Shown one piece after another: positions 1-7,431 of a DNA stretch of 14,840 bases. Source of the stretch: UBA7985 sp049612785 (GTDB taxonomy: Bacteria > Pseudomonadota > Alphaproteobacteria > UBA7985); the NCBI GenBank assembly GCA_049612785.1, contig JBMZBW010000059.1, positions 1-14,840 of the forward strand. Direction: 5' to 3'. Made by a program: the position numbers and the translations under genes. The notes under the pieces are model-generated. The model did no database searches. It was not told where the DNA came from and was given only the letters and a program-made list of their open reading frames with translations. Each line of letters opens with the position of its first letter. Within the stretch, counting starts at the first letter, position 1.

Positions 1-1932
1 ACGGACCCGGCACAGTTGGTGGAAGACTTTGTCTCTGCGCATCAACAGCGCTTTGGCTTCCGGCCCGATACGCGCGACCTGCTGATTGAGATGCTGGAGG
101 TCGAAGGCGTGGGGGAAACCGGACAGGTCGCCGAGCTGACCTTGCCGCTAAAAGCAGGAGAGGCCCATCTGGGTGATGTTGTCATCCACCTCAATGGCCA
201 TGACTGCGCCGTTCCGGTCTATGACCGCGATTTCCTGACCCAAGGCCAAACCATCGATGGCCCGATTTTGATTATCGAGAGCACGGGAACGACTATGGTT
301 GAACCCGGTTGGCAGGCTGAGTGCCTTAGTAACGGCAATCTGCTGCTCCGCCGGACCGAGGCGTTGGTTCACGATGATGCCATTGGCACCAAGGTTGATC
401 CCATCATGCTGGAGGTCTTCAACAATCAGTTCATGTCGATTGCTGAACAGATGGGCGCAACGCTGGAAAACACAGCCTATTCGGTGAACATCAAAGAGCG
501 TTTGGACTTCTCTTGCGCGCTGTTTGACGAGCGGGGTGACCTGGTTGCCAACGCGCCGCACGTCCCGGTGCACCTTGGTTCGATGAGTGAAAGCGTCAAA
601 AAGATTCTCGATGAGAACCGAGGCGACATTCGCCCCGGCGATGTTTTCATGATGAACAACCCCTTTAACGGCGGAACCCATTTGCCGGATGTCACGGTCA
701 TCACGCCTGTGTTCGACGCGGACGGGACGCGCATTGTGGCGACGGTGGCCAGTCGCGGTCATCATGCGGATATCGGTGGCCGGACACCGGGCAGCGCACC
801 GCCAGACAGCCGCCACATCACCGAAGAAGGCGTCGTGATCGATAACTTCCGCTTGGTCGCTGAAGGGGTTTTGCAGGAACAGGCCGCGCGCGCGCTTTTG
901 CTTTCTGGCGACTATCCTTGCCGCAATGTCGATCAGAACATGGCCGACCTTGCCGCCCAGATCGCGGCGAACAGCACCGGCGAGCAGGCCTTGGCCGACC
1001 TGATCGACGCCTATGGGCTGGAAACGGTCCACGCCTACATGGATCATGTGCAGGATAATGCCGAAGAAAGCGTACGACGCGTTATCGACGTGCTGAGTGA
1101 TGCGGCCTTTACCCAAACCCTCGATAGCGGCGCGCAGATCAAGGTCGCCATTACCGTGGACAAAAACCGCCGCAGTGCCCGGATCGATTTCACCGGAACA
1201 TCCGATCAGGACGCGCTGAATTATAACGCGCCATCGGCGATTTGTCGGGCCGTCGTGCTCTATGTTTTTCGCACCATGGTCGGCAAGAATATTCCCATGA
1301 ACGAAGGCTGTCTGAAGCCTCTCGAACTGGTGGTGCCAGCAGGGTCAATGATTAACCCGCGCTTCCCCGCTGCGGTCATATCCGGCAATACGGAAGTCAG
1401 TCAGGCCATCGCCGAAGCGCTGTATGGCGCGTTGCAGGTTATGGCGGGCTCGCAGGGGACCATGAACAACTTCGTCTATGGCAACGAGCGGCTGCAGAAC
1501 TACGAAACCATTTGCGGCGGGACGGGCGCAGGGCCGGACTTTGACGGGGCGTCCGCCGTTCATAGCCACATGACCAACACCCGAATGACGGATCCAGAAG
1601 TGCTGGAGCGTCGCTTTCCGGTGCGCGTCGAGCAATTCGCGATCCGAGGCGGGTCGGGCGGTGAGGGACAGCACAGGGGCGGTGATGGCATCGTGCGCCA
1701 GCTTCGGTTCCTCGAAGACATGACCGTAACGGTGCTCACGTCCAACCGCATCCGTCAGCCGCATGGCGCACAGGGCGGGCAACCCGGCATGAGCGGGATC
1801 AATTCCGTGCTGCGCCAAAACGGTGACCGGGAACACCTCACCGGTAATGATCGGGCAGAGTTACGCGCGGGTGATGCCTTCATCATGGAGACACCCGGCG
1901 GCGGCGGTTACGGACGGCAGATTGAACCGTGA
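1..1932 (+). CDS. Hydantoinase B/5-oxoprolinase family protein, HyuA-HyuB fusion, 5' end cut off
   Basis: The reading frame is open from base 1 and ends at TGA 1930-1932, so the start lies outside the window. Counting from the TTG at base 16, about the first 113 residues look like the C-terminal end of a HyuA (hydantoinase A/oxoprolinase) domain, and residues from about 127 (a KVDP..LEVF..QF segment) to the end form a complete HyuB domain finishing in the usual glycine-rich PGGGGYG tail. HyuA and HyuB on one chain is the layout of eukaryotic-type and bacterial 5-oxoprolinases (about 1200 residues), which open 5-oxoproline or related cyclic amides with ATP. N-methylhydantoinase or acetone carboxylase-like relatives have the same domains, so the substrate is uncertain. 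The protein should be cytosolic. No frameshift is seen. Family assignment is secure; the exact reaction is inference. Confidence 0.9.
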   Translation, partial: TDPAQLVEDFVSAHQQRFGFRPDTRDLLIEMLEVEGVGETGQVAELTLPLKAGEAHLGDVVIHLNGHDCAVPVYDRDFLTQGQTIDGPILIIESTGTTMVEPGWQAECLSNGNLLLRRTEALVHDDAIGTKVDPIMLEVFNNQFMSIAEQMGATLENTAYSVNIKERLDFSCALFDERGDLVANAPHVPVHLGSMSESVKKILDENRGDIRPGDVFMMNNPFNGGTHLPDVTVITPVFDADGTRIVATVASRGHHADIGGRTPGSAPPDSRHITEEGVVIDNFRLVAEGVLQEQAARALLLSGDYPCRNVDQNMADLAAQIAANSTGEQALADLIDAYGLETVHAYMDHVQDNAEESVRRVIDVLSDAAFTQTLDSGAQIKVAITVDKNRRSARIDFTGTSDQDALNYNAPSAICRAVVLYVFRTMVGKNIPMNEGCLKPLELVVPAGSMINPRFPAAVISGNTEVSQAIAEALYGALQVMAGSQGTMNNFVYGNERLQNYETICGGTGAGPDFDGASAVHSHMTNTRMTDPEVLERRFPVRVEQFAIRGGSGGEGQHRGGDGIVRQLRFLEDMTVTVLTSNRIRQPHGAQGGQPGMSGINSVLRQNGDREHLTGNDRAELRAGDAFIMETPGGGGYGRQIEP

Positions 1933-2318
1933 AGCGATGCCTTGCGACGACGCAGGGGTTTGATGGGTAAGCTGGCTTCGCCACGCAGGTAAGTTGCGAC
2001 CGAGTGACGGGATCAGCCGTCCGTGGGAAGTCATCCCATTTCTTACCGCTATCGGCGTCTTGGATGATGCAAAATCGCCAAAAATCCGCGTCCCTTACAA
2101 TAATTTTCAAACAATAAAACCCAGCGAGCCATGCTTCAGCCGTGGGAAAGGGCTGACAATCTGCTGTAGAGCTTGCCCTTGGATTCCTGACAGAAGCCTG
2201 ACTAAGCTGAATTCACCAAAGGCGTTTGGTTGGAAAAAATGCAGGTTGGGCTGTCGTTCTAGCCTCGCGTACTATGTTTTTTGTTGAAGTCCAGCCGAAC
2301 AGCAGGGGAGGATTTTAG
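1933..2318. other. Intergenic region between the oxoprolinase gene and pntA
   Basis: This stretch of 386 bases holds no convincing gene. It contains a weak hairpin (TGGGA 2024-2028 with TCCCA 2034-2038, followed by TTTCTT) that could help end transcription of the upstream gene, a perfect 6-base inverted repeat (TCAGCC 2136-2141 with GGCTGA 2151-2156), and a candidate pntA promoter at 2246-2275. The words TCAGCCGT and GTGGGAA occur together twice (near 2013-2030 and 2136-2149). Short open frames here lack ribosome sites and recognisable protein features. Confidence 0.6.
2246..2275 (+). promoter_or_regulatory. Candidate sigma-70-type promoter for pntA-pntB
   Basis: TTGGGC (2246-2251) and TACTAT (2270-2275) stand 18 bases apart and resemble -35 and -10 boxes. 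Transcription would begin near 2283, giving a leader of about 36 bases before the pntA start. The -10 box is good and the -35 box is weak, so this is a prediction only. Confidence 0.4.
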
Positions 2319-3887
2319 ATGATCATTGGTGTTCCCAAGGAGACAGCGCCAGGCGAACGGCGCGTGGCCCTGACGCCTGATGTGCTCGAAAAAATGGCGA
2401 AGCTCGGCCACAGCATGTTGGTTGAACCCGGCGCAGGGGCTGAGGCTGGCTTGACCGACGCAGCCTATGTTGAGGCGGGAGCGACTTTGGCCAAAGACGC
2501 TGCGGACCTGTGGTCGCGCTCTGATGTCGTGGCCAAGGTGCGCCCACCAGAAAGCGATGAGCTCTCCCAACTCAGCGGCAAGCAAACGCTGATTTCTTTC
2601 TTCTATCCGGCACAAAGCGAAAGCTTGCTGGAACAGGCCAAAGGCACGGGTGCTTCTGTTATCGCCATGGACATGGTGCCGCGGATCTCTCGCGCGCAGA
2701 AGATGGACGCGCTGTCTTCCATGGCAAACGTTGCGGGCTATCGCGCCGTGATCGAGGCTGGAAACAACTTTGGACGCTTCTTCACCGGGCAGGTCACAGC
2801 AGCGGGCAAGATCCCGCCAGCCAAGGTGCTGGTGATTGGCGCGGGTGTCGCGGGGCTTGCGGCCATCGGTACGGCGCAGTCGCTCGGCGCAGTCGTCCGC
2901 GCTTTCGATGTCCGCCCCGAAGTGGCAGAGCAGATCGAAAGCATGGGCGCAGAGTTCCTGTTCCTCGACTTTGACGATGCGGCTGATGGTGCTGCAACAG
3001 GCGGTTACGCCGCGCCTTCCTCTCCGGAGTTTCGTGAGAAGCAACTGGCGCTGTTCCGTGAGCAGGCCACGGACGTCGATATTGTCATCACAACCGCACT
3101 CATTCCGGGCCGTGATGCGCCAAAGCTTTGGCTGACCGATATGGTCGAGGCCATGAAGCCCGGTTCTGTGATCGTGGATTTGGCAGCTGAGCGCGGCGGG
3201 AACTGCGATTTGACCGTTCCAGACGAGAAAATCGTAACCGCGAACGGTGTGACTGTCATCGGCTACACCGATTTCCCAAGCCGGATGGCGCGGCAGTCTT
3301 CGACGCTGTACGCCAACAACATTGTCAACTTCCTCACCGACCTGACGCCAGAGAAAGACGGCGTGTTGGTGCATGATATGGAAGACGACGTGATCCGCGG
3401 GGCAACGGTTGCGCACAACGGCGAGATTACCTTCCCGCCACCACCGCCCAAGGTGCAGGCGATTGCGACAAAGACCGCAGCCGCCACGCCCGAGAAAACG
3501 CCGGAAGAAAAAGCAGCAGAAGAAGCCGCCGCCGCGCGTCGCGCCGGGGTGCAGCAGATCGGCTTGATCGGCATCGGTTCGATTGCTTTGTTGGCGCTGG
3601 GACTGGTTGCTCCGGCTTCCTTCCTGCAACATTTCGTGGTGTTCGTGCTGGCCTGTTTCGTCGGTTTCCAGGTGATCTGGAACGTCAGCCACGCGCTGCA
3701 TACGCCGCTGATGGCTGTGACCAACGCGATTTCAGGCATCATCATCATCGGTGCGCTGTTGCAGATCGGGACCGGGAATTGGCTGGTCTGGATCCTCGCG
3801 GCTGTATCGGTGCTGATCGCGACCATCAACATCGTCGGCGGGTTCATGGTGACCCGGCGGATGTTGGCCATGTTCCAGAAATCCTGA
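2319..3887 (+). CDS. pntA: Re/Si-specific NAD(P)(+) transhydrogenase subunit alpha
   Basis: This is the alpha subunit of the proton-translocating transhydrogenase, an inner-membrane complex that uses the proton gradient to make NADPH from NADH and NADP+. Residues 1 to about 375 are the NAD(H)-binding domain I, with the nucleotide-binding loop GAGVAGLA at 174-181 and the conserved RPPESDE and IGYTDFPSRMARQSS segments. A proline-, alanine- and glutamate-rich linker (about 375-410) leads to four predicted membrane helices between about 413 and 515. At 522 residues it is a full, single-chain alpha subunit like that of E. coli, not the split PntAA/PntAB type. The ATG at 2319 is preceded by a strong AGGGGAGGA (2304-2312). 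pntB follows after 22 bases, so the two are co-transcribed. No defects are seen. Confidence 0.97.
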   Translation: MIIGVPKETAPGERRVALTPDVLEKMAKLGHSMLVEPGAGAEAGLTDAAYVEAGATLAKDAADLWSRSDVVAKVRPPESDELSQLSGKQTLISFFYPAQSESLLEQAKGTGASVIAMDMVPRISRAQKMDALSSMANVAGYRAVIEAGNNFGRFFTGQVTAAGKIPPAKVLVIGAGVAGLAAIGTAQSLGAVVRAFDVRPEVAEQIESMGAEFLFLDFDDAADGAATGGYAAPSSPEFREKQLALFREQATDVDIVITTALIPGRDAPKLWLTDMVEAMKPGSVIVDLAAERGGNCDLTVPDEKIVTANGVTVIGYTDFPSRMARQSSTLYANNIVNFLTDLTPEKDGVLVHDMEDDVIRGATVAHNGEITFPPPPPKVQAIATKTAAATPEKTPEEKAAEEAAAARRAGVQQIGLIGIGSIALLALGLVAPASFLQHFVVFVLACFVGFQVIWNVSHALHTPLMAVTNAISGIIIIGALLQIGTGNWLVWILAAVSVLIATINIVGGFMVTRRMLAMFQKS

Positions 3888-3894
3888 GTGTAGA

Positions 3895-3901
3895 GTGGAG
3901 G
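3895..3901 (+). promoter_or_regulatory. Ribosome binding site that fixes the pntB start
   Basis: GTGGAGG lies 8 bases before ATG 3910. It also contains an in-frame GTG that would add five residues; treating it as the ribosome site makes 3910 the better start. Confidence 0.7.
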
Positions 3902-3909
3902 CTTTAGAC

Positions 3910-5280
3910 ATGTCCATGGGACTTCAAACCACCGCCTACATTGTGGCGATCATCCTTTTCATTCTCTCGCTTGGGGGACTTTCCAACCAGGAAAGCGCCA
4001 AGCGCGCGGTCTGGTATGGCATCTTTGGTATGGCTCTGGCGGTCATTGCGACGCTGATGGGGCCATCGATGAACCTGTCGTGGGTTCTGGTGCCGTTGCT
4101 GGTTGTGGGTGCTGTGATCGGTGCTGTTGTGGCGCAGCGCGTCGAGATGACTGGCATGCCGCAGCTTGTGGCGGCCTTGCACTCCTTCGTGGGTCTGGCA
4201 GCCGTCTTCATCGGCTTTAACTCCGACATTGTCGGCACGCATGACCTGACGCGGGCGGAGGTTGTGATCCACGAGATCGAAATCTTCCTTGGTGTCTTTA
4301 TCGGTGCCGTCACCTTTACCGGTTCGATCATCGCTTACGGCAAGCTTGCGGGTTCGATTGACGGTAAGGCTTTGGTGCTACCCGGTCGGCATCTGTTCAA
4401 TACGGCGATCATTATCGCGTCCCTCATCCTGCTGGTCATGTACATGAACCACATGGGCAGCTGGACGCTGTGGGTGATGGCTGTGCTGGCGCTGATACTG
4501 GGTGTTCATCTGGTCATGGCCATTGGCGGCGCAGATATGCCGGTGGTGGTTTCCATGCTGAACAGCTACTCGGGCTGGGCAGCGGCGGCCACGGGCTTCC
4601 TGCTGGGCAACGATCTGCTGATCGTAACCGGCGCGCTGGTTGGCTCTTCGGGTGCCATCCTGTCGTACATCATGTGCAAGGCGATGAACCGCTCGTTCAT
4701 TTCCGTGATTCTGGGCGGCTTCGGTAATGGCGGCGGCGCGCAGATGGAGATCGAGGGCGAGCAGATTGCCATCGAAGTGGGGGGTGTGGCCGATGCGCTC
4801 AAAGACGCAAAGTCGGTTGTCATCGTGCCCGGTTACGGCATGGCCGTCGCACAGGCGCAGCAATCCGTTTCTGAGCTGACCCGTCGCTTGCGGGCGCAGG
4901 GCAAGGAAGTCCGATTTGCCATCCATCCGGTCGCGGGTCGTCTGCCCGGTCACATGAACGTCCTGCTGGCTGAAGCCAAGGTGCCTTATGACATCGTGCT
5001 GGAGATGGACGAGATCAACGACGACCTGCCGGACACGGATGTGGTGATCGTCGTTGGCTCCAACGACATCGTCAATCCGGCGGCTCAAGATGATCCGAAT
5101 TCACCCATCGCCGGCATGCCGGTTCTGGAGGTTTGGAAGGCGGCACAAGTGTTCGTGCTGAAACGTGGGGCAGGGACCGGCTATTCCGGCATCGAAAATC
5201 CGTTGTTCTTCAAGGAAAACACGCGGATGTTCTACGGCGACGCCAAAGCATCTTTCGATGCACTTCTGGGCCACTTCTAG
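3910..5280 (+). CDS. pntB: Re/Si-specific NAD(P)(+) transhydrogenase subunit beta
   Basis: This is the beta subunit, which supplies most of the membrane proton channel (domain II) and the NADP(H)-binding domain III. The first 270 or so residues are almost entirely hydrophobic helices with the conserved SNQESAKRAVWYGI stretch. Domain III follows, with the GYGMAVAQAQ motif, the GSNDIVNPAAQDDPNSPIAG loop and the KRGAGTGYSG segment that contact NADP(H). The length of 456 residues matches the family (about 460). I chose the ATG at 3910 instead of an upstream in-frame GTG at 3895, because that GTG lies inside the likely ribosome site GTGGAGG (3895-3901) and the N-terminus from 3910 matches the family pattern. 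A strong terminator follows directly. Confidence 0.97.
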   Translation: MSMGLQTTAYIVAIILFILSLGGLSNQESAKRAVWYGIFGMALAVIATLMGPSMNLSWVLVPLLVVGAVIGAVVAQRVEMTGMPQLVAALHSFVGLAAVFIGFNSDIVGTHDLTRAEVVIHEIEIFLGVFIGAVTFTGSIIAYGKLAGSIDGKALVLPGRHLFNTAIIIASLILLVMYMNHMGSWTLWVMAVLALILGVHLVMAIGGADMPVVVSMLNSYSGWAAAATGFLLGNDLLIVTGALVGSSGAILSYIMCKAMNRSFISVILGGFGNGGGAQMEIEGEQIAIEVGGVADALKDAKSVVIVPGYGMAVAQAQQSVSELTRRLRAQGKEVRFAIHPVAGRLPGHMNVLLAEAKVPYDIVLEMDEINDDLPDTDVVIVVGSNDIVNPAAQDDPNSPIAGMPVLEVWKAAQVFVLKRGAGTGYSGIENPLFFKENTRMFYGDAKASFDALLGHF

Positions 5281-5296
5281 GGCCGTGCGAGTTGAT

Positions 5297-5327
5297 AAAA
5301 TGGGGAGCCTTCGCGCTTCCCATTTTT
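5297..5327. terminator. Rho-independent terminator, likely bidirectional
   Basis: AAAATGGGGAGC (5297-5308) pairs with GCTTCCCATTTT (5315-5326) over 12 pairs including one G-U, around the loop CTTCGC, and a T run follows. On the opposite strand the stem also ends in TTTT. It lies 16 bases after the pntB stop and just beyond the stop of the convergent kinase gene at 5332, so one hairpin can end both transcripts. Confidence 0.9.
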
Positions 5328-5331
5328 CGTT

Positions 5332-5934
5332 TCAGGCAGAGGTATAAGTGATCGCGTTCTCCCGGTCCGACTGGTCGATGATCAGTCTGGCATTGACCAG
5401 GTCGTTACCCTCTGCGCGCGTCTTTGCGGCCTCTTCTGAAAGCCCCTGATCCAGCCAGCGTTGGACCAAACGCCGGCGCAACACGGCTTCTTCAACATCC
5501 AGCCAGACCGCCCGATCCCAATAGCGGCGCAGGTCTTGCCAGATGGGTTGCTTGAGTAGCAGGTAGTTTCCCTCAATCACAAAAGTTTTGGCTGTCGTTG
5601 TCAGTGAAATCGCATCGGCTACCACGGCATCAGCGTCGCGATCAAAGCCGGGCCAAGTCTTCAGCCGTCCGCGCGAGAGCGCATCAACCGCACTCAGAAA
5701 ACCCGTAGCATCAAAGGTCTCCGGCGCGCCTTTTCGGTGCAGCAAATCCAGCGCTCTCAGCCTGTCGTTATCCAGATGAAACCCATCCATGGGTAAAGCC
5801 TGCACGCCCGGTCCCATCGCTTGTGCCAGGTGTGCTGCCAGACTGGTTTTCCCGCTCGCCGGTGGCCCCGCCAAGGCGATCAAGCGCAAAGGCGGGTTGG
5901 TGGTCAGGCTGTTAAGCAGCGTGTCAAAGGTCAT
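5332..5934 (-). CDS. P-loop nucleoside/sugar kinase-like protein (uridine kinase/FrcK-like)
   Basis: This is a 200-residue cytosolic P-loop NTPase of the uridine kinase/phosphoribulokinase/pantothenate kinase superfamily. The Walker A motif GPPASGKT is at 23-30. The DGFHLDN segment (50-56) is the acceptor/Mg site typical of this group. FVIEGNYLLL (about 118-127) is the Walker B-like strand seen in these kinases. An arginine-rich lid (VLRRRLVQRW, 151-160) follows. Relatives in alphaproteobacteria are annotated as uridine kinase or as the fructose-transport-associated FrcK, so the substrate cannot be assigned. The start is the CAT at 5932-5934 read on the minus strand; the ribosome site before it is weak. 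It is divergent from the deaminase operon and convergent with pntB, so it is probably transcribed alone. Confidence 0.88.
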   Translation of the reverse strand: MTFDTLLNSLTTNPPLRLIALAGPPASGKTSLAAHLAQAMGPGVQALPMDGFHLDNDRLRALDLLHRKGAPETFDATGFLSAVDALSRGRLKTWPGFDRDADAVVADAISLTTTAKTFVIEGNYLLLKQPIWQDLRRYWDRAVWLDVEEAVLRRRLVQRWLDQGLSEEAAKTRAEGNDLVNARLIIDQSDRENAITYTSA

Positions 5935-5973
5935 GAAAGCTCGGTTTCTTCGGATAAAGGGGCGCGTGTTCCG

Positions 5974-5988
5974 ACCGGGTCGCCCGGT
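5974..5988. repeat. Perfect palindrome between divergent genes, candidate operator
   Basis: ACCGGG (5974-5979) and CCCGGT (5983-5988) form a perfect inverted repeat around TCG. It sits in the 129-base gap between the divergent kinase (5934) and deaminase (6064) genes, where a regulator could act on either side. No regulator gene is adjacent, so function is inference. Confidence 0.3.
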
Positions 5989-6063
5989 ACGCCGCTAAGT
6001 CTTGCCATGGACCGCGGGCTCAGGCAGGTTTTTCAACTGACAGCGCGAGCGAAAAGGACAGGC

Positions 6064-6558
6064 ATGATGCCCAGCCAACACGAAACCGACGTAAAGCACC
6101 TGATCAGATCCATCGAATTGGCAGATGAAGCTGTGCAGGAAGGCAATCATCCTTTCGGCTCGGTTCTGGTTTCGGCCAAGGGTGATGTGTTGGCAGAAGC
6201 CAAGAACAGCCACTCGACCGACGGCGGGCCGGGTCATGCCGAGGCTAATCTGGCGCGTATCGCTGCCAAGAAATTTGACATCGAAACCCTCCGTGGTTCG
6301 ACCCTTTATACCTCTGTTGAGCCCTGTTCCATGTGCGCCGGAACAACCTATTGGGCTGAGATTGGGGCGGTGGTCTTCGGGATGACGGAGCGGCGGCTGG
6401 GGGAGATGACGGGCGATGACCCTGAAAACCCCACCCAGGATCTCGAATGCCGCGTGATCTTTGCGTCCGGTCGCCGCCCCGTCGAGGTCCGTGGGCCGTT
6501 TGAAGAACTCGAAGAGCGCATTGTCGCCCAGCACGTCGCCTATTGGCGCACAGCCTGA
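6064..6558 (+). CDS. Nucleoside/base deaminase, CMP/dCMP-type zinc family
   Basis: This is a 164-residue zinc-dependent hydrolytic deaminase of the cytidine/deoxycytidylate deaminase fold (COG0590-like). The zinc and catalytic residues are visible: H58-A-E60 and P87-C88-x-x-C91. The family includes tRNA adenosine deaminase TadA, guanine deaminase and cytosine deaminase. The long C-terminal part (residues 105-164, with a CRVIFASGRRPVEVRGP-type segment) and the operon setting suggest a small-molecule base or nucleoside substrate instead of tRNA; this is inference. An in-frame extension back to 5821 is rejected because AAAAGGA (6052-6058) sits just before the ATG pair at 6064 and 6067 and the family starts here. 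It is the first gene of the operon that continues, 10 bases later, with the acylphosphatase-like gene. Confidence 0.88.
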   Translation: MMPSQHETDVKHLIRSIELADEAVQEGNHPFGSVLVSAKGDVLAEAKNSHSTDGGPGHAEANLARIAAKKFDIETLRGSTLYTSVEPCSMCAGTTYWAEIGAVVFGMTERRLGEMTGDDPENPTQDLECRVIFASGRRPVEVRGPFEELEERIVAQHVAYWRTA

Positions 6559-6568
6559 GGACGGATGA

Positions 6569-6838
6569 GTGGAAGCACGCGAAATCCTGCTGACCGGACG
6601 ACTTGGTGGCGATAGCTTGCCGGTCTGGGTCAGTCACCGAGCTCGATTACTGAACCTGTCAGGCTGGCTTTCTCGCCAAAGTGCGCAAAGCGCGTCGATT
6701 GTCGTTGTCGGTGCTTCGGCCATGCTCGAAGCGATGGAAGTAAGCTGCAGCCTTGGCCCGGCAGACGTGATGGTCGAAACAATCCGCAGCCAACCCTATC
6801 GGCTGGATCAGCAACCAGAGGGGTTCAGCATTCGATGA
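6569..6838 (+). CDS. Small acylphosphatase-like protein lacking catalytic residues
   Basis: This 89-residue protein matches the acylphosphatase fold in length and pattern: an N-terminal strand, G10-R11-x-x-G14, then L30-S-G32-W33 at exactly the spacing seen in acylphosphatases, a VVVGASAMLEAM strand-helix segment, LGP at 62-64, and a terminal EGFSIR. The residues that define the enzyme are missing. The position of the catalytic Arg in GVGFR is P18, and the position of the catalytic Asn in GWVRN is R36. It is therefore unlikely to hydrolyse acyl phosphates and may be a structural or binding partner. The start is GTG 6569 with TGAGGA (6555-6560) before it. Its stop overlaps the start of the Rieske gene (ATGA at 6835), which argues for a real, translationally coupled gene. 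Assignment to the fold is by eye. Confidence 0.75.
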   Translation: MEAREILLTGRLGGDSLPVWVSHRARLLNLSGWLSRQSAQSASIVVVGASAMLEAMEVSCSLGPADVMVETIRSQPYRLDQQPEGFSIR

Positions 6839-7431
6839 CGTGGCGACCGATTGGGCTGACCCGCGATCTGCCAGATGCTCGCGTGATGCGGGCTTGGGTG
6901 GATGGACAGGATGTTGTGGTCTGGCGGTCGGCCAGTGGTGTTTTGAGCGCGTGGGATAACCGTTGCCCGCATCGGGGAATGGCGCTGAGCCATGGCTTTG
7001 TGCGCGGAGAAGACCTTGCCTGTCTGTATCATGGTTGGCACTTCGGCTGTGCTGGCGGGCAATGCAGTCTGATTCCCTCGCACCCCGATCTCACCCCGCC
7101 CGAAACCATCAAGACCCGCGCATTTTATGCTCAAGAACGGGGCGGCATCATTTGGGTGAGTTTGGATCCGGGGCAAGAGGCTCTGGACGCAGGCTTTGAC
7201 GAGGGCGGTTTCTCGCCTTTGCGAAGCTTCGAAATCATGGCCTCACAGTCCGACATCACGCACGCCACTGACGCCCGTCCCTTCGATGGTGTTGCGCTTA
7301 GTTTGCTGTTCAATCCTGTTGAGTTGGAACGCACACTGGTAACGGTTCTGATCGAGAGCACAGCGACGCCGACGGAAATGAAACGTGCATCACGCTGGTG
7401 CGAAGCTCTCCGGCGGGAGGTTGAGGCATGA
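6835..7431 (+). CDS. Rieske [2Fe-2S] protein with remnant oxygenase domain
   Basis: This 198-residue cytosolic electron-transfer protein has a complete Rieske domain in residues 1 to about 112. The cluster ligands are C44-x-H46 and C63-x-x-H66 in the typical CPHRG and CLYHGWH contexts. Full Rieske oxygenase alpha subunits have about 350-450 residues. Here the mononuclear-iron domain is almost absent: residues about 128-198 look like the last strands and final helix of such a domain (an ALSLLFNP...ERT...V strand pair, then ASRWCEALRREVEA). No D-x2-H-x4-H iron site is present. It overlaps both neighbours by ATGA (6835 and 7428). The likely role is to carry the cluster that supplies electrons to the next gene product. 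It could also be called a Rieske ferredoxin. Confidence 0.9.
   Translation: MTWRPIGLTRDLPDARVMRAWVDGQDVVVWRSASGVLSAWDNRCPHRGMALSHGFVRGEDLACLYHGWHFGCAGGQCSLIPSHPDLTPPETIKTRAFYAQERGGIIWVSLDPGQEALDAGFDEGGFSPLRSFEIMASQSDITHATDARPFDGVALSLLFNPVELERTLVTVLIESTATPTEMKRASRWCEALRREVEA

Noticed and set aside
148..1116. Minus-strand open frame of 322 codons opposite the oxoprolinase gene
   Set aside because: It is antisense to an intact HyuB coding frame, has no ribosome site and no recognisable family.
2259..3701. Long minus-strand open frame of 480 codons opposite pntA
   Set aside because: It lies fully antisense to a clear pntA gene. Its predicted protein is rich in His, Arg and Cys without any family feature, as expected from GC-rich third positions of the real gene.
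5821..6063. Upstream extension of the deaminase gene by 81 codons
   Set aside because: The extension overlaps the start of the divergent kinase gene and the intergenic palindrome, has low-complexity Arg/Gly composition, and the family N-terminus plus a ribosome site point to 6064.
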